Assembly: GCF_013390595.1 (NCBI RefSeq)
Contig: NZ_JACAWV010000002.1
Location: 310,001 to 374,000 of the forward strand
DNA from: Rhizobium sp. RM
GTDB taxonomy: Bacteria > Pseudomonadota > Alphaproteobacteria > Rhizobiales > Rhizobiaceae
Direction of reading: 5' to 3'
Length of the DNA stretch: 64,000 bases
The notes beneath the pieces are model-generated. The model saw only the letters and a list, made by a program, of their open reading frames with translations, did not search any database and was not told the DNA's origin. Each line of letters opens with the position of its first letter. The first letter of the stretch is position 1. Positions 16,524-25,038 of this stretch are shown here, one piece after another. The position numbers and the translations under genes were made by a program.

Positions 16524-17150
16524 TTACCGGCGGTTCTGGCCTTGCTCCAGGCGATGCTTCAGAAGCCGCGTCATGCGCGCATCGAAGTTCTTCGATTCCA
16601 CCACATCGAACCGGTACTGGTCCTTGTCATGCTCTTCCATGACGGTCTGGGTGATCTTTCCGGCCATTTCCTGCAGCTTGTCGCAGGATGACTGCGGCCG
16701 CATCGCCTTCAACTGGCGTTCGAGCGAACGGGCATAGGTTCGAGCGATTTCCGCGTGCCGTTCCTCATGCCGTTTGATGTCGGCAAGCAGGGTGTCCCAG
16801 ATGAAGGCAAGCTCAGCCGTTGTACGGCGGCGGTTCTTCCATTGCGGCAGCAGGATGCGCGTGTTCAGCAACACCTTGGCCGTACCCACGCTGCAAAGTC
16901 CGTTTCGTTCGACATAGGTCACGTCGCCGCCGAACTTGATTTCCGTCGCACCCGGATGACGCGCGCCTGTCGCTTTCGTCAGTGGGCCACGCGCTGAAAG
17001 CTCCTTGTCCAGATCACCAGCCGTTTTGCCGCCAATCGAGAAATAGGAATAGCTTTTGCGCAGAACCGTTTCCGGAAATGCCGCTGTCGGCAAAGAAACG
17101 GCCAATGCGCCGGCAAGAATGGCGCAAAGGGCGCGTGTTGGTCTGGTCAT
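16524..17150 (-). CDS. DUF922-like exported protein with HEERH motif
   Basis: 208 residues starting with a signal peptide (hydrophobic ALCAILAGALAVSLPTAAF, cleavage near residue 26). The mature protein resembles the DUF922 family, which has been proposed to be Zn-dependent secreted proteases. A HEERH motif sits at residues 128-132 in IKRHEERHAEIAR, matching the metallopeptidase HExxH pattern, preceded by the LNTRILLPQW beta region. Two cysteines (Cys86 in NGLCSVG and one in QSSCDK) could form a disulfide. Activity is inferred from the motif only. It is convergent with the ferredoxin gene and divergent from folP, sharing a promoter region of about 100 bases with it. Confidence 0.75.
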   Translation of the reverse strand: MTRPTRALCAILAGALAVSLPTAAFPETVLRKSYSYFSIGGKTAGDLDKELSARGPLTKATGARHPGATEIKFGGDVTYVERNGLCSVGTAKVLLNTRILLPQWKNRRRTTAELAFIWDTLLADIKRHEERHAEIARTYARSLERQLKAMRPQSSCDKLQEMAGKITQTVMEEHDKDQYRFDVVESKNFDARMTRLLKHRLEQGQNRR

Positions 17151-17254
17151 TACCCGGCCTTCCGGTTGAATTCGAAAATCGTTTGCTGCATAGGCGGAGC
17201 GGAACTTATAAGACTTTGCATAACACTCCGTTATTCCTGAAAGGCTCGTGTTAC

Positions 17255-18106
17255 GTGATAACAGCCAGCAGCAATGTGTGGCAAGCGGCCCATGGCCGCT
17301 CCCTGAAACTTGATGGACGTGGCCGTATTATGGCCATCGTCAATGCCACACCCGACTCGTTTTCCGATGGCGGCCGCTATCTTGCCGCCGATCAGGCGTT
17401 GTCTCACGCCATCAAATGTGTGGAAGAAGGCGCTGATATCATCGATATCGGCGGAGAATCGACACGTCCCGGTGCGGCTGATGTCACGGAGAGCGAAGAG
17501 CAGGACCGGATCTTGCCGGTGATCGAAAAACTGGTGCGCGAAAGCGACGTTCTGATCTCGGTCGATACATACCGCGCCTCGACGGCAAAGCGGGCCATTG
17601 AGGCAGGTGCCCACATCGTCAACGATGTCTTCGGTCTGCAGAAGGACGCTGACATGGCCGCTGTTGTGGCCGCGACTGGCGCAGGTGTCTGCATCATGCA
17701 CACCGGTCGCGAACGGCAAAGGCTCGATGACGTCATCGAGGATCAGTTTGCGTTCCTCGGCATTTCGCTTGAGATCGCCTCAAAGGCAGGTGTCGCCCGC
17801 GGCGCCATCGTTCTCGATCCCGGTTTCGGTTTTGCCAAGGACACGGATGAAAACGTGGAACTGATGGCGCGGTTTGGTGAACTCGATCCGTTCGGCCTGC
17901 CGATCCTGGCCGGAACGTCGCGCAAGCGTTTCGTCGGGTCGTTGACGGGCAGGGACGTCGCCACCGATCGCGATATTGGTACGGCGGCGACAACGGCGAT
18001 CCTCAGAATGGCGGGAGCTTCTGTCTTCCGCGTCCACAATGTTGCCATGACACGCGACACGCTGGCGATTGCCGATGCGGTGTTCGCCCGCGTATCGAAG
18101 GCTTGA
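17255..18106 (+). CDS. folP: dihydropteroate synthase
   Basis: Condenses p-aminobenzoate with hydroxymethyl-dihydropterin diphosphate in folate synthesis; the sulfonamide target. 283 residues from GTG 17255, which has AAAGG 10 bases upstream; the frame runs further 5' without family similarity. Both family signatures are present: IVNATPDSFSDGG (residues 28-40) and DIIDIGGESTRPGA (61-74). The SRKRF loop near residue 230 is also typical. It is first of three consecutive folate genes: folB begins 15 bases later and folK overlaps or abuts folB, so they form one operon. Confidence 0.96.
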   Translation: MITASSNVWQAAHGRSLKLDGRGRIMAIVNATPDSFSDGGRYLAADQALSHAIKCVEEGADIIDIGGESTRPGAADVTESEEQDRILPVIEKLVRESDVLISVDTYRASTAKRAIEAGAHIVNDVFGLQKDADMAAVVAATGAGVCIMHTGRERQRLDDVIEDQFAFLGISLEIASKAGVARGAIVLDPGFGFAKDTDENVELMARFGELDPFGLPILAGTSRKRFVGSLTGRDVATDRDIGTAATTAILRMAGASVFRVHNVAMTRDTLAIADAVFARVSKA

Positions 18107-18121
18107 AGGGAAGGCTGACAC

Positions 18122-18487
18122 ATGAGCCGCTACACCATCGTACTGAAAAACTGTTCGTTCTTTGCCCGTCATGGTCTGCTGGAGCAGGAGGAGGTGCTGG
18201 GTCAGCGCTTCTTCGTCGATGCCGAGATGGAGGTCGAGGCCGGTGATGCACTGGAAACCGACTCGATTGAAAACACTGTCGATTACGGCGTTGCTTTCTC
18301 GGTCATCGAAAAAAGCGTCGTCGGACAGCGCCGTTACCTGATCGAGGCACTGGCAAACGATATCGCCAAGGCGCTGCGCGAACGTTATCCGCAGATCGTC
18401 TGGGTACGCATCACGGTGCGCAAGCCGTCGGCGCCGGTTCCGGGAATTCTCGATTACGCGCAAGTGAGTGTCGAGCATCATGCCTGA
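18122..18487 (+). CDS. folB: dihydroneopterin aldolase
   Basis: Converts dihydroneopterin to 6-hydroxymethyl-dihydropterin and glycolaldehyde. 121 residues, the normal length for this octameric enzyme. Characteristic parts are FFARHGLLEQEEVLGQRF (Glu of the pterin pocket), ENTVDYGVAF, the LIEALANDIA helix and the catalytic Lys in VRKPSAPVPG. It is second gene of the folP-folB-folK operon. The stop codon lies close to the start of folK, suggesting translational coupling. Confidence 0.95.
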   Translation: MSRYTIVLKNCSFFARHGLLEQEEVLGQRFFVDAEMEVEAGDALETDSIENTVDYGVAFSVIEKSVVGQRRYLIEALANDIAKALRERYPQIVWVRITVRKPSAPVPGILDYAQVSVEHHA

Positions 18488-18497
18488 GGCAAGGCAG

Positions 18498-19004
18498 ATG
18501 ACAGTCGCCACGCTCGGGCTTGGCGGCAATATCGGTGATCCCAAGGCTGCGATGGCGCAGGCGCTGCACGATCTCGATGCGCGCGACGATTGCCGGCTGC
18601 TGGTGGTTTCCGCGCTCTATCGCACGCCACCATGGGGCAAGACCGATCAGGCGGATTTTTTCAATTGCTGCGCCAGGATCGAGACGTCCTTGTCGCCGGA
18701 GGCGCTGCTGCAGACCTGCCTCGACATCGAAAAAAGCATGAAGCGGGTCAGGATCGAGCGCTGGGGTCCGCGCACCATCGATATCGACGTGCTGACCTAT
18801 GGTAATGCACCTTACGTTGCGGAAACCATCGAGGTGCCGCATCCGCGCATGACCGAGCGCGCTTTCGTCCTGATGCCGCTTGCCGATATCGCCCCCGACC
18901 TGTTGGTCAAGGGCCGCAGGGTGAGCGATTGGCTGGAGGCTGTCGATACGGCCGGTATCGTCAAGGCAAACGAAAAGCGGGAGTGGTGGACACTCCCGCT
19001 TTGA
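18498..19004 (+). CDS. folK: 2-amino-4-hydroxy-6-hydroxymethyldihydropteridine diphosphokinase
   Basis: Transfers pyrophosphate from ATP to hydroxymethyl-dihydropterin, the step before folP. 168 residues from ATG 18498, which has the purine run GAGGCAAGG just upstream; ATG 18480, overlapping the folB stop, would add six residues and is also possible. The HPPK signature RWGPRTIDIDVLTYG is intact, as are the N-terminal LGLGGNIGD and the HPRMTERAFVL block. The last codons form half of a 12-bp inverted repeat that works as a terminator on the opposite strand. Confidence 0.95.
   Translation: MTVATLGLGGNIGDPKAAMAQALHDLDARDDCRLLVVSALYRTPPWGKTDQADFFNCCARIETSLSPEALLQTCLDIEKSMKRVRIERWGPRTIDIDVLTYGNAPYVAETIEVPHPRMTERAFVLMPLADIAPDLLVKGRRVSDWLEAVDTAGIVKANEKREWWTLPL
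18974..19002 (-). terminator. terminator hairpin inside the 3' end of folK
   Basis: Perfect 12-bp stem AAAGCGGGAGTG (18974-18985) with CACTCCCGCTTT (18991-19002) and a 5-base loop. The minus-strand exit reads TTTTCGTTT, so it fits as the terminator of the convergent exported-protein gene, whose stop is 28 bases away. It lies entirely within folK coding sequence. Confidence 0.7.
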
Positions 19005-19029
19005 AAATCGGATAAAGCCTGGTTTTCGC

Positions 19030-19590
19030 TTACGGCTTGATCGACCCGACAGCCATCTGATCCACATCGCGTGCCAGCGTCAGGCCGATAACCGGAACCA
19101 TCTGGTCGGCAACCTTGACCGAAATCGTGATGTTCATGGAGTTGTCGCTGGAAACGCGGGCAACCATGGCGCCATTGAGCTTTGCGCGGTTGATGCCGAC
19201 AACCACCTTGTCGCCGCTGACCTGTCCCGAAATGATGTCCAGGCCCTTGCCTTCGGCGCCATCAAGGAACTTGCCCTCGTAGCTGCTACCCTTCTGGGCG
19301 ATAACGGCGGACATCGGCTGGCTGAACACGCCCACGCGGCAAGTGCCGCCAAGCTTGATGCCAGTCTGCTTGTCTTCCAGCGGTTCGCCGGTCAGGTCGC
19401 AGGTGAATTTCGTGCCCTTGTACTTGCCGGCGACAATTTCGCCCGGTCCCTTCCAGCTTCCGGCAACGGAACGGAAGAACACGTCGTCACGGTCGCGCGA
19501 GGCGGCCTGAACGTCGGAAATTCCCAGGCCACCGCTGAAGGACATAGCGGCGGCAAGTCCGCCCAAAAGCGAAAAGAAGCGCGAATACAT
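19030..19590 (-). CDS. exported protein of unknown function
   Basis: 186 residues from ATG 19590, which has GGGGAAAG five bases upstream; a longer frame lacks this. A signal peptide covers the first 30 residues (LLGGLAAAMSFSGGL, ending near VQAAS). The mature protein begins with a W-x-G-P-G-E-I-V motif (SWKGPGEIVAGKYKG) and contains two cysteines (TCDLTG and TCRVG), which may pair in the periplasm. The middle and end alternate short beta-like segments (VVVGINRAKL, NITISVKV). I do not recognise the family by name, though such proteins look common in rhizobia. It has its own promoter and terminator. Confidence 0.7.
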   Translation of the reverse strand: MYSRFFSLLGGLAAAMSFSGGLGISDVQAASRDRDDVFFRSVAGSWKGPGEIVAGKYKGTKFTCDLTGEPLEDKQTGIKLGGTCRVGVFSQPMSAVIAQKGSSYEGKFLDGAEGKGLDIISGQVSGDKVVVGINRAKLNGAMVARVSSDNSMNITISVKVADQMVPVIGLTLARDVDQMAVGSIKP

Positions 19591-19721
19591 GATACTTTCC
19601 CCGGCGAAGAAGCCTTGTTCGATAAGGGGCAATCTACTGGCGGAATGGTTAATGAACGGTTTATTTGGCCTCGAAACAGCGCAAACTCCGTAACCTTTTG
19701 AACCGGTAGATGCCCCTGAAA

Positions 19722-20801
19722 TCAGGCGTTTTCGCGGGTTTTTCCGCCAGTTAGGTCAGGGGTCAGATCGGACACGAAATCACCGATGCCAGGACGTTTG
19801 ACGGCCCTGAACGGCAGGGGGCGGCAAAGATCCATCGCGGCAATGCCGATTCGTGCCGTCATAAGGCCGTTGATCACACCCTCGCCAAGACGGGCCGAAA
19901 GCTTGGAAGCAAGGCCGTGGCCCAGCACCTGCTGGGCAAGCCCGTCACCAACGGCAATCGAGCCCGTTACGGCAAGATGGGCGACAACGTCGCGCAACAG
20001 CCGCAACATGCCAAGCGTGCCGGGACGGCCGCCGTAAAGTTCGGCCATGGCGCGCACCAGACGCGTCACCTCGAACAGCACATAGGACAGATCGACGATG
20101 GCACGCGGGCTGACGGCCGTTACCACCGAGACCCGTTTCGATGCATTGAGGATCAACGCACGCGCCTGCCGGTCGAGCGGAATGAGCAGTTCGCGCTCGG
20201 CAAGATCGATCAGATGCGGGCCGTCGATCACGTCATTGTCTGTTTCCTTCAGCGCTGCACGTCCCTTGGCCGTTTCGGCGCGATGCGACAGCACGGCATT
20301 GAGCCGCGCGACAATGGCACGGGCCGCAGTCGGGCTGCGCTCCAGGCTCGCCGCTTCGGCATCGGCCTTCAGCGCCTGCACGGCATTCAGCCGCATGATG
20401 CCGAAGACCTCCCGTCCGACGAGAACCAGAACGGCAAAAACGGCAAGGATCAGCGCGGCGCTTGCCGTATAACCCAGCCAGTCGGAGCGGGTGAAGAGGT
20501 CGCGGACAAGCTGGTCCGCCCAAAGACCGAAGGCGAGCGAGAACAGCACGCCGAGCGCGCCGAGTGCGAGTTTTCCGAAGGAAAAGCGCGTCTTTTTCGG
20601 TGTGGCGACGGGCAAGGCGGTGGCATCGACGTCATCCGGGATCACGAATGGGTCGTCTTCGTCCGGCGTCATCGTCACTTCGCTGGCAAAGCTCTGCGGT
20701 GCGCGCTTCTGCGTGGCGGTTGGCTTTTCCGTGCTTTCAGGTTCAAGCGTGAAGGCCGCGGGGCGACGTGTCTTTTGATCGCTGGGGGTAGGAAGCTTCA
20801 T
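19722..20801 (-). CDS. ycjF: YcjF-family membrane protein (TIGR01620/DUF697)
   Basis: 359 residues. A long charged and Pro-rich cytoplasmic N-terminus (1-70) is followed by two membrane helices (about 75-95 and 107-130) and a helical C-terminal domain with small-residue helices (LGEGVINGLMTARIGIAAMDLCRPLPF) typical of the DUF697/YcjF group. The function is unknown; in E. coli the ycjX-ycjF pair is phage-shock or heat-shock associated. Its ATG overlaps the ycjX stop in an ATGA (20798-20801), so the two proteins are translationally coupled and probably work together at the membrane. Confidence 0.88.
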   Translation of the reverse strand: MKLPTPSDQKTRRPAAFTLEPESTEKPTATQKRAPQSFASEVTMTPDEDDPFVIPDDVDATALPVATPKKTRFSFGKLALGALGVLFSLAFGLWADQLVRDLFTRSDWLGYTASAALILAVFAVLVLVGREVFGIMRLNAVQALKADAEAASLERSPTAARAIVARLNAVLSHRAETAKGRAALKETDNDVIDGPHLIDLAERELLIPLDRQARALILNASKRVSVVTAVSPRAIVDLSYVLFEVTRLVRAMAELYGGRPGTLGMLRLLRDVVAHLAVTGSIAVGDGLAQQVLGHGLASKLSARLGEGVINGLMTARIGIAAMDLCRPLPFRAVKRPGIGDFVSDLTPDLTGGKTRENA

Positions 20802-22276
20802 GCGAGCTTGTCTCCGAAAAGGAACTGCATGGCGCGGTCGAGCCGGATATGCGGTACGGAAAGCCGGAGGCCGCCGCTACCGGGTTCGTCGACTGCGGGT
20901 GGGCGAAACCGCACCACGTTGACATCCGGCAGCGTTGCCTTGTCACCCTCCACATCGATGCTGCGAAACAGCGGTTCGGGATCATCGGGCAGGTCGCCGG
21001 GGAAAATGGCCGTCTTGCGATTGCCGTCGAAGGTTTCGCCGTTGATCGTTTCTCCGGCAATTGGCGTGCCGACGATCACGGGCAGATTATGGCCGTCCTG
21101 GCGCACACTCGCTTCCTTGGTGGCGCGCACCGAGGCAAGCGCCATCACCTCGATGCCGGCGCCGCTCATGCCGATGGTGGTGATCGCTCGGTCCACAAGG
21201 CGGCGCGTCAGTCGCTCCAGCCGGTCGTGGCTTTCGTGGTGCAGGTGGTCGGCCTTGGTGGCGGCAATCAGCACCTTGTCGATGCGCCTGCCCAGCAGGG
21301 ACGACAACAGGCTGTTGGTGCCGGGCCGGAAGCAGGCCAGCACGTCGCCGAGCGCCCGTTCCAGATCCTGCACCGCCTCGGGACCGCGATTGACGGCCTG
21401 CAGCGTGTCGATCAGCACGATCTGCCGGTCGAGCCGGGCAAAGTGCTCGCGGAAGAACGGTTTGACGACAATCGATTTATAGGCGTCGTAACGCCGCTCC
21501 ATCATGGCGCGCAGCGAACCCTTCGCAGCCTTTTCATCTGTCAGGCCCGGCAGCGGTGCAAAGGTAAGTGCCGGTGATCCCTCCAGATCGCCGGGCATCA
21601 GGAAGCGGCCGGGTGGCAGGGTGGAAAGCGAGCGTTCGTCGGACTTGCAGGCCTTGAGATAGGCCGAAAAGCTTTCCGCAAGCCGCCGCGCCGTCATTTC
21701 GTCGGCCGGTGCGTTGAGATCGAGCGAAGAGGCGATCGCCAGCCATTCACGCGCCAGTTCGGCACGCACCCCGGTCTTGGCCAGCGCCACTGTACTGTCG
21801 CTGAAACTTTTGTAGTCCTGCGAAAGCAACGGCAGGTCCAGCAGCCATTCACCGGGATAATCGACGATGTCGATGGAAAGTTTGCCGGGAGAAAACCAGC
21901 GGCCCCAGCCGCTTGCGCTCTGGTAATCGAGCGTAATGCGCAGTTCGGAGATCGCGCGGGTCGAGTCGGGCCACAGCCGGTCGCGCACCAGCGCCTGAAT
22001 GTGATCTTCATACTGAAAGCGCGGAATGGCGTCGTCGGGCTGCGGCTCCAGCCGCGCATTGGAAACGCGGCCGGACCGCATCGCTTCGAACAGCGGCAGG
22101 CGGCCGCCATTCAGCAGATTATGGACCAGTGAAGAGATGAACACCGTCTTGCCGGCTCTTGAAAGACCGGTCACACCAAGCCTCAAGGTCGGGTGGGTGA
22201 GGGTGCTTGCACGGTCGGCCAGATTGTCCAAAGCGACGAGCGCGCTGTCAGTCAGGGACGTAAATGAAGGCGGCAA
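20798..22276 (-). CDS. ycjX: YcjX-family P-loop GTPase-like protein
   Basis: 492 residues with a Walker A motif GLSRAGKT at 37-44 and a later FPxD-like DYPGEW segment resembling a switch region. The start appears to be TTG 22276, because an in-frame stop lies a few codons upstream and there is no ATG before the P-loop; a GGGA precedes it. The YcjX family is predicted to bind GTP; crystal work on a homologue has shown nucleotide binding, but the cellular role is not established. It is first gene of a two-gene operon with ycjF. The pair lies between the exported protein gene and the SixA-like gene. Confidence 0.9.
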   Translation of the reverse strand: MPPSFTSLTDSALVALDNLADRASTLTHPTLRLGVTGLSRAGKTVFISSLVHNLLNGGRLPLFEAMRSGRVSNARLEPQPDDAIPRFQYEDHIQALVRDRLWPDSTRAISELRITLDYQSASGWGRWFSPGKLSIDIVDYPGEWLLDLPLLSQDYKSFSDSTVALAKTGVRAELAREWLAIASSLDLNAPADEMTARRLAESFSAYLKACKSDERSLSTLPPGRFLMPGDLEGSPALTFAPLPGLTDEKAAKGSLRAMMERRYDAYKSIVVKPFFREHFARLDRQIVLIDTLQAVNRGPEAVQDLERALGDVLACFRPGTNSLLSSLLGRRIDKVLIAATKADHLHHESHDRLERLTRRLVDRAITTIGMSGAGIEVMALASVRATKEASVRQDGHNLPVIVGTPIAGETINGETFDGNRKTAIFPGDLPDDPEPLFRSIDVEGDKATLPDVNVVRFRPPAVDEPGSGGLRLSVPHIRLDRAMQFLFGDKLA

Positions 22277-22411
22277 TGGCGGTTTCCCGTCTGGTTTCGA
22301 TAGTTACGCCAACAATATAGGAAATTTTCGTGCCCAAAAAAGAAGCGGAATAACGGATTTTCACGTCATTTCCATGCCCCGGCCGCTTGGCTCGCCGTAA
22401 AGGCGCCGCCG

Positions 22412-22927
22412 CTACTTTCCTGGCGAAACGAAGTCGACAAGCCGCCAGCGGCCTTTTCCGTTATAAGCGTCCTCAATGAAATCCAGGACCGCAAGACCGG
22501 CTGTCGGAAAGCCGGAAGGCAGAGCGGCGTGCAGAAGATCCTCGCCGATCAGCGCTTCAAGCGTGGCCTCCATCGTTGGATTATGGCCGACCAGCATCAC
22601 CGATTTCGCCTCTTTCTGGGCGGCTATCAGGGCGAGGTAAATATCGACCTGCGCCTCATACATCTCGTCGACAAAGGAGATGCTGATCTCTTCGTTGAAA
22701 GCTCTTTGCCAAGCCTCTGTCGTCTGCCGGCAACGCTCTGCCGTGGAAGATAGCAGGATGTCCGGATCATAGCCCTTGTCGGCGGCAATATCGGCGACGA
22801 TTTCCGCTTCGGCAAAACCGGATTCATTCAATCTGCGGTCGAAGTCGCGTTCGCCCGGAGCCGCCCAGGCGGCCTTTGCGTGGCGCAGAAGATAGATGCG
22901 GTACGGCGGAGAATCGATCTGAAGCAT
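22412..22927 (-). CDS. SixA-like histidine phosphatase
   Basis: 171 residues of the histidine-phosphatase (phosphoglycerate mutase-like) superfamily. The nucleophile motif is LLRHAKAAW (Arg15-His16), a second conserved Arg lies in STAERCRQT, and the second catalytic His is in VMLVGHNPTME. The overall layout is that of SixA, which removes phosphate from phosphohistidine of Hpt domains in E. coli. SixA here is a family-level label: many alphaproteobacterial members act on unknown substrates. It is intriguing that an Hpt protein and a hybrid kinase are encoded in the same window, but no functional link is shown. Confidence 0.85.
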   Translation of the reverse strand: MLQIDSPPYRIYLLRHAKAAWAAPGERDFDRRLNESGFAEAEIVADIAADKGYDPDILLSSTAERCRQTTEAWQRAFNEEISISFVDEMYEAQVDIYLALIAAQKEAKSVMLVGHNPTMEATLEALIGEDLLHAALPSGFPTAGLAVLDFIEDAYNGKGRWRLVDFVSPGK

Positions 22928-23193
22928 GGACCAGCATTCGAAACCAGAAAGGAGCGACTGCCATGCTACAAGATAGAGTTGTCAGCCCGCAAGTCCCTTC
23001 ACCTTTCAGCAAGTCGCGTAAATGTGCGTGAAGAAGAGATCTGGGCGAAACGCAATAAAGGATAAAAATTAGTCATTTAGATGATTTTTGTGTCAGTTTT
23101 AAAAATGCCTGAAAACTGATCTGTAGACTTGAATCGATCTATATCATTGGAGTATACACCGCCACATTGAGATGTTCTTCGAGGAGAATCGCG

Positions 23194-23613
23194 TTGAGTG
23201 AGAAGATCGATCTTAGCAGCTATGTACTCTCGGAATCCGATGAGTTCATGAACGTCAATCAGCGGGCGTACTTTCGAGCGAAGCTGATTGCATGGAAGAA
23301 CGACATCCTGAGAGAAGCGCGCGAGACGCTAGGCCATCTCGCGGAGGAAAGCGCCAATCATCCGGATCTTGCGGACAGGGCGTCTTCCGAAACAGACCGG
23401 GCAATCGAACTTCGTGCCCGTGACCGTCAGCGCAAGCTGATTTCCAAGATCGATGCCGCGCTCCAGCGCATTGACGACGGCACTTACGGATATTGCGAAG
23501 AAACCGGCGAGCCCATCGGACTGAAACGTCTGGATGCGCGACCGATCGCAACTCTGTCGATCGAGGCGCAGGAGCGTCACGAGCGTCGTGAGAAGGTCTA
23601 CCGCGATGAGTAA
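23194..23613 (+). CDS. dksA: DksA-family RNA polymerase-binding factor lacking three zinc-finger cysteines
   Basis: 139 residues from TTG 23194, with GAGGAGA at 23181-23187. DksA enters the RNA polymerase secondary channel and, with ppGpp, tunes rRNA and amino-acid promoters. The coiled-coil tip DxxDxA is intact (Asp58, Asp61, Ala63 in HPDLADRAS), so activity is expected. The zinc-finger positions read Cys101-x2-Thr104 and Ser122-x2-Ala125, so only one of four cysteines remains and zinc binding is unlikely. Zinc-independent DksA paralogues with cysteine substitutions are known in Pseudomonas. A strong terminator follows. Confidence 0.92.
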   Translation: MSEKIDLSSYVLSESDEFMNVNQRAYFRAKLIAWKNDILREARETLGHLAEESANHPDLADRASSETDRAIELRARDRQRKLISKIDAALQRIDDGTYGYCEETGEPIGLKRLDARPIATLSIEAQERHERREKVYRDE

Positions 23614-23656
23614 GTCGCGGGCCTCCGGTTAAGGCCAACCAGACATCACAGAAAAG

Positions 23657-23686
23657 AGGGCGCGGATTTCGGTCCGCGCCCTTTTT
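23657..23686 (+). terminator. terminator of dksA
   Basis: 10-bp perfect stem AGGGCGCGGA (23657-23666) with TCCGCGCCCT (23673-23682), a 6-base loop, then a T-run. It starts 44 bases after the dksA stop and also faces the end of the convergent fliO-like gene. Confidence 0.9.
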
Positions 23687-23727
23687 GTTTCCTTCATGCT
23701 GCAGGCAGCAATGCGTTTCGGCATGCC

Positions 23728-25038
23728 TCAGCGATCACGGGTGACGGAAAGCTCACCGAAGATACGCGCCATTTCCTTCTGCATGTCCTTGTCAGGCGTG
23801 GCACCCGTCATCGGCGGCTCGACGATCTCGGCCTTTACAGGTGCTTTCGGTGCTGGAGTGGCGTCATTGGACGCGGTTGCTGCCGCATCCTGGCCCTTGG
23901 CAATTTCCGCCTCGAGAAAGCTCTCGAAGTCGCTGGCAAGGTCGTCGGAAAACTTCGGCTCGGCATCGGAGGCAACGACGACGGCGTCCGGCCTGTCCAC
24001 CGAGGGGGCCGACTGCGTCAGTGTCGGAAGCACGCGCTCGCGCGCCGCATCGAGAAAATCGGCAGCGCTGGACTGGTCGATAACCGCTTCACGCGCTGTA
24101 AACAGTGCGGCTGGGTGTGGCGCTTCCGTCTCGACCGTGACCACTGGCTGCGGCGCGATCGAAACGACAGGTGCATCCACCTGCTTCGGCTCAGCGCTCT
24201 GCGCAGGCGTATCGATCACCGCGGCTGCGAGCGGCAGGGCGGCGGCGGCCTGAACGGCGACGGGCGGGCGAACAGGTGTCGCCACTTCCGGTGCAGGCCG
24301 GGCAGCGGCCGTTACCGGTGCCGATGAGACCGGAGACGAAACGGGTGCTGGCGCAGCCGCAGAGGTTGCGGCAGGAGCCGGTTGCGGGGCTTGCTGCGGA
24401 GCAGGGCGCGGAATCTCGCGCGCGACAAGCGGTGGCGCAGGACGCGGAGCAGGCGGTACATCGCGCGGAACAGGCGCCGGGCGTGGCGGCTGCGGCGTTG
24501 CCGCGGCGGGCGCGCGGGCAACAGGTGCTGCAGGCTCTGCCCTCAATGGGCGTTTGGCCGGTTCTTCGGTCTGGAGAATCGGTGCAGCAGCAATGGAGGG
24601 TGCCGGGGATGGTACCGAAGACTGCTGCGGCAGAGCTTCGCGGCGTTCCTGCTGGATCGCATTCTCCTGCGCTTTCGTCTCGTTTTCCTGGCGAGGCAGC
24701 GATTTCAGCGGCAGTTCTTCGGGCTCGCGCACTTCCTTGACGATCGGGATCGCTCCGATACCGCTTTCGATGACGATGTCCGTCGGTCCGCCAATCATGA
24801 CCAGATGCTCGACATTGTCACGGCGCACCAGCACCAGCCTGCGACGCGCATCGACCGCGGTCGCATCAAGCACCTGCAGGCGCGGCTGGCGGTTTCGACC
24901 GCCGCGAATGAACGGCGCCGAACCGCTGCGTCTACGAATGATCCACAGCGCGATTGCCAGAAGAAGCAATGCAACACCGACGCCGACGACGGCGACGATC
25001 AGATTGTTTCCATAGGTGCCGATAAAATCGTCCATCAT
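23728..25038 (-). CDS. FliO-like membrane protein with long Pro/Ala-rich tail
   Basis: 436 residues. A single membrane helix (about 11-33, LIVAVVGVGVALLLLAIALWI) is followed by a basic RRR stretch and a small beta domain (PRLQVLDATAVDARRRLVLV, then VEHLVMIGGP) matching the cytoplasmic domain of the flagellar export protein FliO. The remaining 300 or so residues are Pro/Ala/Val-rich and probably disordered, apart from a final acidic helix. No flagellar genes are nearby. FliO is normally in the flagellar cluster, so either this is a relocated FliO or a paralogous protein that uses the same fold. It is divergent from cckA across 339 bases. Two adjacent ATGs make the exact start uncertain by one codon. 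Confidence 0.75.
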   Translation of the reverse strand: MMDDFIGTYGNNLIVAVVGVGVALLLLAIALWIIRRRSGSAPFIRGGRNRQPRLQVLDATAVDARRRLVLVRRDNVEHLVMIGGPTDIVIESGIGAIPIVKEVREPEELPLKSLPRQENETKAQENAIQQERREALPQQSSVPSPAPSIAAAPILQTEEPAKRPLRAEPAAPVARAPAAATPQPPRPAPVPRDVPPAPRPAPPLVAREIPRPAPQQAPQPAPAATSAAAPAPVSSPVSSAPVTAAARPAPEVATPVRPPVAVQAAAALPLAAAVIDTPAQSAEPKQVDAPVVSIAPQPVVTVETEAPHPAALFTAREAVIDQSSAADFLDAARERVLPTLTQSAPSVDRPDAVVVASDAEPKFSDDLASDFESFLEAEIAKGQDAAATASNDATPAPKAPVKAEIVEPPMTGATPDKDMQKEMARIFGELSVTRDR

